Shown here in pieces: positions 1-5,175 of a stretch of DNA of 5,175 nucleotides. The notes below the pieces were generated by a model. The model worked only from the letters and a program-made list of their open reading frames with translations. It did no database searches and was not told the DNA's origin. Numbering within the stretch: the stretch's first letter is position 1; every line of letters starts with the position of its first letter. This DNA is from Cellvibrionales bacterium UBA2511 (GTDB lineage Bacteria > Pseudomonadota > Gammaproteobacteria > Pseudomonadales > Porticoccaceae). The translations under genes were made by a program, and so were the position numbers. The stretch spans positions 15,458 through 20,632 of the forward strand of contig DDNV01000054.1 of the NCBI GenBank assembly GCA_002341315.1, written 5' to 3'.

Positions 1-483
1 AAAGGCCACCAAAGCCCTGCTGCGCTTTTCCAGCACGGTATTAGAAGGCATGACTGCAATTACCCGCTGAATCTGTTCAAGCGTTGGTACAGGCCGATTC
101 CGTTTTGCCGTGGCAACCCTTGTATCCTTATCTGACAGATTGAAATACTCCGTGTCGGTGTAATTGATACGGGACTTATACCCCGCCTGCATTGCCAGCC
201 ATTGAAAAAAGGTCTTCAAGCTGCGTAACGCGGAATTCATGGTTGCCTTGCTCAGATTTGAGCCTGTCTGTTCATTGCGATACTTGTTTAAATGCACCTT
301 AAATCCAACCGCCTGCTCAAAGTGAAATGCCTTAAAATCACGCCACTTGGTGTAAGCTTCAAAACGACTTATCGCTTTGGCAACGGCATCTACCGATGAG
401 TCATCTTGACGCTTTGCCTCTTTCAAAAAGATGAAATACTTTCGCTTTATCCGCTCATTATCAGGGTGATATTTTCTACTCAT
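1..483 (-). CDS. Tyrosine-type site-specific recombinase/integrase, N-terminal part (3' end beyond the window)
   Basis: This is the N-terminal 161 codons of a tyrosine recombinase, the enzyme expected to integrate and excise the island by cutting and rejoining DNA at attachment sites. The frame is open from ATG at 483 to base 1 with no stop. It begins MSRKYHPDNERIKRKYFIFL. The helical stretch at about residues 25-110 fits the SAM-like core-binding domain that clamps DNA, including SKATMNSALRSLKTFFQWLA. After that, RNRPVPTLEQIQRVIAVMPS is the typical linker into the catalytic domain, and the visible part ends at KRSRALVAF, just before the first catalytic Arg is expected. The catalytic R-K-H-R-H-Y residues therefore cannot be checked. 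The start is supported by AGAGGTG at 488-494, spaced normally from ATG. It lies 9 bases after the stop of the upstream gene, so the two are very likely co-transcribed. The family assignment is firm, but the subfamily is not. Confidence 0.9.
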   Translation of the reverse strand, partial: MSRKYHPDNERIKRKYFIFLKEAKRQDDSSVDAVAKAISRFEAYTKWRDFKAFHFEQAVGFKVHLNKYRNEQTGSNLSKATMNSALRSLKTFFQWLAMQAGYKSRINYTDTEYFNLSDKDTRVATAKRNRPVPTLEQIQRVIAVMPSNTVLEKRSRALVAF

Positions 484-487
484 CTGA

Positions 488-494
488 CACCTCT
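488..494 (-). promoter_or_regulatory. Ribosome binding site of the integrase gene
   Basis: AGAGGTG reads on the minus strand four bases before the ATG at 483-481, with the GAGG core six bases from it. It overlaps the TAG stop codon (495-493) of the upstream helix-turn-helix gene, so ribosomes finishing that gene could re-initiate here. It decides the start of the integrase, because no other ATG near the beginning of the frame has a comparable site. Confidence 0.7.
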
Positions 495-957
495 ACACAT
501 AGTCACTGTTTACGGGGAATTCACTGCTCTTGTTTATGTGTTTTTTAGCTATCGGAACGCATACCTCCAAGTGCTCCCGAATCAGGGCCAGACTAGATTT
601 GCTTGCGTAGCGGTTCATCAGCGTTTCACAGTCAGGACAAATCCCTATCAGCCGACCTGTAGTCTCATTGATAGGATTGAAATCAACCATGTCGTCAGCC
701 GGACGCTTAGGTAATCGGCACCGCATGCAATACAGCTCAAAAGGTTTGCAGCGTTGCTTTCCTGCTGTACGTGTACGTTGCAGGTAACGACGTAATTCAT
801 ACCCCAGAATCAATGTTGGCCGTCGGTCATCACAAACGGGCATACCTGCTTTGATCCACCCCCGCACCGTGTTTTTGTGGATACCGTACAAAGAAGCCAC
901 ATCTTCTACCGTGTAATTGCGGTGAATTTTTGCCAGATTGGGGTTGTAGTTAGCCAT
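493..957 (-). CDS. Helix-turn-helix DNA-binding protein with putative C-terminal zinc ribbon, integrase-associated
   Basis: This is a 154-residue protein. Residues 15-40 (YTVEDVASLYGIHKNTVRGW) form a MerR/excisionase-like helix-turn-helix, and the following basic stretch at 45-71 is rich in Arg and Lys. Two Cys pairs, C77-x2-C80 and C107-x2-C110, look like a four-Cys zinc ribbon, with extra Cys at 42, 70 and 133. There is no signal peptide or membrane segment, so it should act in the cytoplasm on DNA. It starts at ATG 957, which shares its A with the TGA stop of the AlpA-like gene (TGATG), and AGGGGA at 963-968 is a good ribosome binding site. It lies between an AlpA-like regulator and the integrase, so a role as recombination directionality factor, accessory DNA-bending protein or repressor of the operon is likely, but this is inferred from context. 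I do not recognise a named gene. Confidence 0.82.
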   Translation of the reverse strand: MANYNPNLAKIHRNYTVEDVASLYGIHKNTVRGWIKAGMPVCDDRRPTLILGYELRRYLQRTRTAGKQRCKPFELYCMRCRLPKRPADDMVDFNPINETTGRLIGICPDCETLMNRYASKSSLALIREHLEVCVPIAKKHINKSSEFPVNSDYV

Positions 958-1238
958 CAGAATCCCCTGCTGAAAGATACCTCTGAAAGCAATTGCCGAT
1001 AAGATTCTTCCCTTTCTTTCTCCAAGGCTAGAACCAACTGACGTATATCATCATCTGCCTTACCGGCAATCCGAGCGGCATTAAGGGTTTCAATTTCTGA
1101 GGCAGGCCAGCCAACTGATCGACCACCTAAAGAGATGGGTTTAGTCCACAGCCCTTCGCTGATTCGCAGGTAAAGAGTAGAGCGAGAAAGGCCGCTTTGT
1201 TGTTTGACGGCAGGGAGCCGCAGGATGGCTTGAAGCAT
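957..1238 (-). CDS. AlpA-family phage-type transcriptional regulator / excisionase-like protein
   Basis: This is a 93-residue protein of the usual AlpA size (about 65-100 residues). Residues 8-29 (LPAVKQQSGLSRSTLYLRIS) carry the AlpA helix-turn-helix, with the family's GLSRSTLY recognition-helix signature. They are followed by the typical wing (KPISLGGRSVGWPASEIETL, 33-52), where VGW and the acidic helix are hallmarks. A charged helical tail at about 60-85 follows, which could dimerise. AlpA of prophage CP4-57 in E. coli activates the neighbouring integrase gene and promotes excision, so the same role is likely here. The start at ATG 1238 is supported by GAGGG at 1246-1250. The stop overlaps the next gene by one base, so this is the first gene of a three-gene mobility operon. 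The family assignment is strong. Whether it activates transcription or acts directly as an excisionase cannot be told. Confidence 0.88.
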   Translation of the reverse strand: MLQAILRLPAVKQQSGLSRSTLYLRISEGLWTKPISLGGRSVGWPASEIETLNAARIAGKADDDIRQLVLALEKEREESYRQLLSEVSFSRGF

Positions 1239-1244
1239 GTTAGT

Positions 1245-1256
1245 ACCCTCTTGGGT
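1245..1256 (-). promoter_or_regulatory. Small hairpin containing the alpA-like ribosome binding site
   Basis: In the transcript, ACCC (1256-1253) can pair with GGGT (1248-1245) around the loop AAGA. The GGG of the Shine-Dalgarno sequence GAGGG (1250-1246) is in the 3' arm. If it forms, the stem would partly hide the ribosome binding site and dampen translation of the first gene in the mobility operon. A four-base-pair stem is marginal in stability, so this is only suggestive. Confidence 0.25.
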
Positions 1257-1302
1257 GTTGTTAAACAGGCCTCATCATTGTCTGTATCAGAGTGGCGAAA
1301 TA

Positions 1303-1327
1303 GCTGGAGAGGTTATGAAAACCCAGC
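1303..1327. repeat. Imperfect inverted repeat, possible operator or hairpin
   Basis: GCTG (1303-1306) pairs with CAGC (1324-1327), and inside it GGTT (1311-1314) pairs with AACC (1320-1323) around the loop ATGAA. A four-base bulge (1307-1310) separates the two stems on one side. It lies between the candidate -10 and the start of the alpA-like gene, where an autoregulatory protein could bind or the leader RNA could fold. The arms are short, so chance is a real possibility. Confidence 0.25.
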
Positions 1328-1397
1328 CATAGAAATTAGCTAACTTCCGGCCATCAGACTGTGTATTCTTTATCTCAGAAATAAGAAAATAATTTTT

Positions 1398-1403
1398 ATT
1401 ATA
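1398..1403 (-). promoter_or_regulatory. Candidate -10 box (TATAAT) for the mobility operon
   Basis: An exact TATAAT lies on the minus strand in an A+T-rich tract 160 bases before the alpA-like start. The bases where a -35 box would fall at 16-17 bp spacing (about 1420-1426) are C-rich and do not resemble TTGACA. It would therefore need an activator, possibly AlpA itself, or be a chance match in A+T-rich DNA. An alternative pairing of TTGATT (1408-1413) with TATTTT (1386-1391) is weaker. Confidence 0.28.
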
Positions 1404-1428
1404 TTAAAATCAAAAGGATAGGGGGTAG

Positions 1429-2154
1429 TCAGGTTGGCGTTTTAGGGGCACCCCCCGTTTGGTTCCAATTTGCCACTTTGCTACATTCCTCAATAGCAGT
1501 TTCTATCGGCTTTCCTTCATCGTTGGTTAACCCATACTCAGCAGCATGCTCTCTCAACCACTTGTCCAGTGCTTGTTTAGGACTTTTCCGACCAGGGTCA
1601 GTAACTGCCTGCCACGCATTTACGGCAGCCGCTAACTTAGGAGCATATCGAGAATTCAGACGATCTAGAAAATCCAAGGTAGTTACAGGGTCGGGAAAGA
1701 AAAAACCTGTTGAAAAGCCTTTTAGGACGAGCCATTGTCGTAGTGATTCGACATTTATTGTTGATGCGTATAAGTCGATCGTGCCTTGTAACCACCCTAC
1801 AGGGTTGCCATTAAAATCGTACTCAGTCTTTGGCACTAAATTGCCTTCTATAGATCGACGGTACAAAGCTGTTAGGTAACCATCATTTTCCGATACCAAA
1901 TCAGGCGCGTGTAGGTATTCCTCACGCCAATGATTATTTTGCGATTCAAACCCAGCAAGTTCTTTTTTATATAAGACGAAATTTTTTAGCGCCCCACAAA
2001 TAGCAGTTTTTGCCGCCTCATATCCGGTGGGGCGCGTTTCCATATCCCATTGTTCGACATATTCAGCTTGGGTTGGCGCTTCACCCACAACCAAAAATGC
2101 AGCCTGAACTATATTTAGTTCTTCACACAGTCGCCAATAGTCTAATTCGTCCAT
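1429..2154 (-). CDS. Conserved hypothetical protein, integrase-module neighbour, function unknown
   Basis: This is a 241-residue soluble protein with no signal peptide, membrane segment or catalytic motif that I recognise. The N-terminus (MDELDYWRLCEELNIVQAAF) is followed by a possible small helical domain (to about 65) and a Tyr/Trp-rich middle part (75-130). The C-terminal half looks like the conserved core: a WLVLKGF...FFFPDP segment (141-155), YAPKLAAAVNAWQAV (170-184), SPKQALDKWLREHAAEYGL (191-209) and a tail KVANWNQTGGAPKTP (226-240). From memory, this C-terminal pattern recurs in hypothetical proteins of proteobacterial islands, but I cannot attach a Pfam name. The start at ATG 2154 has only a weak ribosome site (GGGTG about five bases before). 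It lies 56 bases after the helicase gene with no terminator between, so it is probably co-transcribed with it. It could be a partner of the helicase or part of the mobility module. Confidence 0.8.
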   Translation of the reverse strand: MDELDYWRLCEELNIVQAAFLVVGEAPTQAEYVEQWDMETRPTGYEAAKTAICGALKNFVLYKKELAGFESQNNHWREEYLHAPDLVSENDGYLTALYRRSIEGNLVPKTEYDFNGNPVGWLQGTIDLYASTINVESLRQWLVLKGFSTGFFFPDPVTTLDFLDRLNSRYAPKLAAAVNAWQAVTDPGRKSPKQALDKWLREHAAEYGLTNDEGKPIETAIEECSKVANWNQTGGAPKTPT

Positions 2155-2210
2155 TATGCACCCAGACCTGATTTTATTGACTTCACACCACGTACCGGCG
2201 AACTACAACC
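2155..2210 (-). other. Short spacer between helicase-nuclease gene and the 241-residue gene
   Basis: These 56 bases hold no hairpin followed by a T run and no clear -35/-10 pair on the minus strand. This favours one transcript carrying both genes. The only usable translation signal is a weak GGGTG just before the ATG at 2154. Confidence 0.4.
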
Positions 2211-5175
2211 CTAACCAGCAACCCATTTCTCAATACGGCTTACGGACCCATCAAGGTCATCCCTTATTTCATAAACCCAAAATCGGATAACATCCCACCC
2301 AAGTTCAAACATGCGTTGATTACGTATCTGATCACGACGACATAACTCGCCAGTCCAGTTTCTATGGTAGCGCTCACCATCAACCTCTATATTTAAGCGC
2401 CTATCCCCATCAAATACCGCAAAATCGAGTGCATATTTTTCAACCCGGTACTGAGGGACTGCCCTTATACCCGCTTTGTATAGAGCGCTGTAGAGAACTT
2501 TCTCCCAATCAGAGACCTGTTCAGGATTTGACACTTGAGGATATGCCTCTCCAAGATCTTTGGACTTTATCCGAGAGCCTGCATATACAGAACTTTTGAG
2601 CCTTACTGCGTATTTGGCGAAGTTGCTCAGGTAGTCGATTTCAGACTTCTCGCATTCATAAAGGTCTCCAACGACAATCAACTGAGCTCTCGCACGAGTA
2701 ATTGCGACATTGAACAGATTCCCATTATTCCTAAGAAAACCCACCGCACCAGGCGAGATACCCTGTGAATACACCGGTGAGAAAATCATCACATCTCTCT
2801 CATCCCCTTGAAATCGATGGACTGTATCAGCCAAGAAGTCCCGATCTAATAAAGCTGCTGATAGAGTATGGTCTTTCTCAACTCCAACTCTAATCGCATT
2901 AGCCTGGGCCCGAAAGGGACAGACAACTCCTATAGAACCCGTGTAGTTGCGCTCGACTACAAGCTGGTACAGGAAAGCTATGACAGCATCGACTTCTTGC
3001 TGATTTATTGCCCCACCCGAAGACGGCCTAATAACTCTTCCAGAAACGTGTTCCCACCTGATACCTGGGCCACTCTGATAAACTCTATTCAGTCGATCAT
3101 AATTAGTTGCGACTCTCAATCGGCCTTCATAAAACTGCTTGTTGGAGAACTCAACAATATCGGCATGGGATCGATGGTGATCTAACAGACTGATCACTTG
3201 CCCTCCACTTACAAGGCCAGCAGCCAACTCATACAAAGAAGTTGTTGAATAACTCCAGTGAGGGTAATCAGTGGTTAATCCGAACTTATCAAGTAACTGC
3301 TGATCCTGACCTTTCTGCAACCCACTGATATGTGACAATTGCTTTGGATCACCTATTACAACAGCTTTTTTGGCTCTGTAGAGCAATGGAAGGGCAGAGG
3401 CTATATCACACTGACTAGCCTCATCAAAAACTACAAGATCAAAAAAGCCTGCCTCCATTGGAATTTTCCCTCTTGCAGACAAGGAAGTTACTGCCCAACA
3501 GGGTAAGAGGTGAGACACTTTAGGGAAAAGAGCTCTATATTGACGCCCCACATTGTCTGACAATTTTCCTTCTGCTCCTGTCTCAATGACCATCTTCAAG
3601 AGAGCTGTATAGCGGCTAAGTAGACGCCGATCTTCCTGGGTCAGCTTTTGAGGCTGCAATCTAAGCCAGTAACGCCAAAGCCTCTCGGAATTGGAAGCTA
3701 TTTTCTCCAGCACTTCCATTTTTTGGAGGCTTATTTCAGGTAATTGTCTAGAAGACTTCAGCTTTTCTAGACAATCTAAGTAATCATTCAACTTTGCAGC
3801 CAAATTCAACTTTTGCTCAACAACTACAGCAAAGTTGTTCCATGGACCAAGGGTTAAATCACTTGGCTCCATATCTGGAGACAACACATCAACAAGTGAT
3901 ACCGCACTCGAGATAGAAGGAATTCTTTGCTGTAGCGAACTGAAGTAAGATTTCTTTGCACTGCGCCAAATGAGCCGCTTAAAAAAACCATGATTATTCT
4001 TATCAGCCAATAGCAGCGCTTTTTTAAAATCAGACAAACTTTGTAACAACTGCGAAAAATCTACCTTTCCTAACCGATCGACAATATCATCAGAAAGAAT
4101 TTCTCGAGCCTCCTCCGCATCACGCTCGAGCTTATCAACACGGTTACGCAAACCAATGAGCTTGTCAGTCTCCTCATCCAAATGATTTAAGACAATCTGC
4201 ATTCTCTGGTGAACATCCTCAGCTTCACCAAAATTATCAATATCATCTTGAGATGTTGTTACAGACAGTAATGACATCAAATATTCAGCCAACTTTGTCT
4301 GGTAAGCATTTGAGCCAACTCTTAACAGAAGCGGCCTTGGGCCAAGATTATTTACACGTGTTTCAACAACATCTACTGCCTTATTATTCTTGCTTGCGAA
4401 TAAAACTCGCTTCCCGTGCCAAGCGGAGTTAATCAACAGATTCGTAACTACCTGTGATTTTCCTGTACCTGGGGGACCTGTGATGATGGTAAGGTCGTTT
4501 TTCAATGAGGATGCAATAGCCTGACGTTGCTCCATATTCATGGGCAAGACCTCAATCAACTCATCTCCGAGATCATTTCCTCCGTGATTTTCTACTTTTT
4601 CAGTAACCCAAGCTCCAAGCGCAGTTCCTGAATACTCACTTTCAGTCAACTTGGCTAAATGTTTTAACTCTGACTCCAGCCCTTGCGTAAAAGGAGAACG
4701 TTCAGTCATTATCAAAACCGCACGATTAAATATTCCGGAGAGCTTAATCTGCTCTAGAGGCGGATTAGCCTCTAATTGATCAGGGTCTACCTCCTCCTGC
4801 CATGGCCATTCCGGACGCACGGCCTTCAGTCTCAATGCGAGCTCATCCAACTCGACGGAATCACCTACATTTCCAATACCCAATTCATCTTCAAGCTGCA
4901 CCAGCTCTTCCATCAGAGCTTCCCTGTCAGCAGAAGAATAAGCCTGAATAACTTTTTGATTTATGATTGGATAACTTAGATCAAGTCTTGGCTCCCAGTT
5001 TGTGAAATCCACTTCCACAGGAAAAAGCAACACAGGATCAACCATGTAGCCCTCCCAATCCGACCTTGAAGACTTAAGCAGCTTCAAGGCAGTGGGATAA
5101 CCCAGATAAAGAACCCACCGTCCCCTTTCACCACGAACTTTATCCAGAAGCCTTCTAGCACCCTCCTGAGAAAAC
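2211..5175 (-). CDS. SF1 (Upf1/DNA2-like) helicase with C-terminal Vsr/DUF559-type nuclease domain, 5'-partial; putative anti-phage defence protein
   Basis: This is a helicase-nuclease fusion, probably translocating on nucleic acid with ATP and cutting through its tail domain. The frame is open to the right edge, so the N-terminus is missing. Residues are numbered from the TTG at 5087, an internal codon; 29 more codons upstream stay in frame, including RWVLYLGYPTA. Seen in order: PVLLFPVEV (18-26), as before DUF4011-type helicase cores; Walker A GPPGTGKS (204-211); motif Ia (227-245); a probable coiled coil (290-335) in a long insert; WAVTSLSARG (531-540); Walker B FDEAS (554-558); motif III GDPKQLSHI (579-587); motif IV DHHRSH (636-641); motif V TVHRFQGDERD (755-765); motif VI NVAITRAR (793-800). 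The tail (858-958) has D888, E901-V-D903-G, H908, D919 and RFW 935-937, as in DUF559/Vsr-like PD-(D/E)xK folds. Motifs appear intact. Helicase-Vsr fusions such as Hhe (DUF4011-helicase-Vsr) are known defence proteins, so defence is likely, but the exact system is unproven. Confidence 0.9.
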   Translation of the reverse strand, partial: FSQEGARRLLDKVRGERGRWVLYLGYPTALKLLKSSRSDWEGYMVDPVLLFPVEVDFTNWEPRLDLSYPIINQKVIQAYSSADREALMEELVQLEDELGIGNVGDSVELDELALRLKAVRPEWPWQEEVDPDQLEANPPLEQIKLSGIFNRAVLIMTERSPFTQGLESELKHLAKLTESEYSGTALGAWVTEKVENHGGNDLGDELIEVLPMNMEQRQAIASSLKNDLTIITGPPGTGKSQVVTNLLINSAWHGKRVLFASKNNKAVDVVETRVNNLGPRPLLLRVGSNAYQTKLAEYLMSLLSVTTSQDDIDNFGEAEDVHQRMQIVLNHLDEETDKLIGLRNRVDKLERDAEEAREILSDDIVDRLGKVDFSQLLQSLSDFKKALLLADKNNHGFFKRLIWRSAKKSYFSSLQQRIPSISSAVSLVDVLSPDMEPSDLTLGPWNNFAVVVEQKLNLAAKLNDYLDCLEKLKSSRQLPEISLQKMEVLEKIASNSERLWRYWLRLQPQKLTQEDRRLLSRYTALLKMVIETGAEGKLSDNVGRQYRALFPKVSHLLPCWAVTSLSARGKIPMEAGFFDLVVFDEASQCDIASALPLLYRAKKAVVIGDPKQLSHISGLQKGQDQQLLDKFGLTTDYPHWSYSTTSLYELAAGLVSGGQVISLLDHHRSHADIVEFSNKQFYEGRLRVATNYDRLNRVYQSGPGIRWEHVSGRVIRPSSGGAINQQEVDAVIAFLYQLVVERNYTGSIGVVCPFRAQANAIRVGVEKDHTLSAALLDRDFLADTVHRFQGDERDVMIFSPVYSQGISPGAVGFLRNNGNLFNVAITRARAQLIVVGDLYECEKSEIDYLSNFAKYAVRLKSSVYAGSRIKSKDLGEAYPQVSNPEQVSDWEKVLYSALYKAGIRAVPQYRVEKYALDFAVFDGDRRLNIEVDGERYHRNWTGELCRRDQIRNQRMFELGWDVIRFWVYEIRDDLDGSVSRIEKWVAG

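Larger units (their letters stand above)
1239..1428 (-). promoter_or_regulatory. Intergenic control region upstream of the alpA-like/HTH/integrase operon
   Basis: This 190-base gap contains no credible gene and is the only place in the window with room for a promoter of the mobility operon. The part next to the 241-residue gene (about 1380-1415) is very A+T-rich. The part nearest alpA is mixed in composition and holds two small inverted repeats, listed separately. The operon start is set by GAGGG at 1246-1250, seven bases before ATG 1238. I see no G+C-rich hairpin followed by a U run that would end transcription from the upstream gene, so read-through into the operon is possible. Confidence 0.5.

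Noticed and set aside
406..714. Plus-strand open frame across the integrase/HTH gene junction
   Set aside because: It lies opposite two well-supported minus-strand genes, has no recognisable domain and spans their start and stop signals, so it is a shadow frame.
1381..1428. Possible intrinsic terminator after the 241-residue gene
   Set aside because: The tract is A+T-rich with weak A/T-only symmetry and no G+C stem before a T run, so it does not meet the usual pattern.
1478..1879. Plus-strand open frame of 133 codons inside the 241-residue gene
   Set aside because: It is antisense to a protein with a strongly patterned, recognisable C-terminus, and its own translation is Ser/Arg-rich and without domain features.
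2535..3185. Two plus-strand open frames (2535-2768, 2868-3185) inside the helicase gene
   Set aside because: They are opposite helicase motifs IV-VI, which are intact on the minus strand, and their translations show no domain.
4776..4979. Plus-strand open frame of 67 codons
   Set aside because: It is antisense to the acidic N-terminal part of the helicase and has no ribosome binding site or protein-like pattern.
2211..5087. Helicase gene as a complete 958-codon gene starting at TTG
   Set aside because: The frame continues upstream to the window edge with coding-like sequence, so a complete gene at this start is unlikely.
1..5175. tRNA gene, attachment-site repeat, CRISPR array or insertion sequence
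   Set aside because: I found no cloverleaf-like segment, no repeated spacer pattern, no transposase and no pair of direct repeats. The attachment site, if present, is expected beyond the integrase end, outside the window.

Overview
The window is 5.2 kb, and every gene I can support lies on the minus strand, so transcription runs from the right edge (5175) to the left edge (1). I read it as one end of an integrative genomic island. Gene style, moderate base composition, clear Shine-Dalgarno sites and protein resemblance suggest a gammaproteobacterium. The genus cannot be told from this sequence.

From right to left, the first and largest gene (2211-5175, 5' end outside the window) encodes a superfamily 1 helicase of the Upf1/DNA2-like type (COG1112-like). 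It has a complete set of helicase motifs and a C-terminal Vsr/DUF559-type endonuclease domain. This helicase-plus-nuclease architecture is typical of single-gene or core anti-phage defence proteins. Next, after 56 bases, comes a 241-residue soluble protein of unknown function (1429-2154). Its C-terminal half looks strongly conserved, and I recall such proteins lying next to integrase modules, although that memory is not a database result. A 190-base gap follows, the only substantial non-coding stretch, and it probably holds the promoter and control region of the next operon.

That operon is compact: an AlpA-family regulator (957-1238), a helix-turn-helix protein with a putative zinc ribbon (493-957, sharing one base with alpA in a TGATG junction), and a tyrosine recombinase (1-483, continuing past the left edge, starting 9 bases after the preceding stop codon). 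The tight spacing and individual ribosome binding sites suggest that excision/integration control and the integrase are expressed together.

The simplest working model is a mobile island in which the left-hand operon moves the element and the helicase-nuclease is defence cargo. The 241-residue protein could belong to either part. No tRNA, rRNA, CRISPR array, insertion sequence, attachment site or convincing intrinsic terminator is visible. The attachment site and the integrase catalytic residues would lie left of base 1. The helicase N-terminus would lie right of base 5175.
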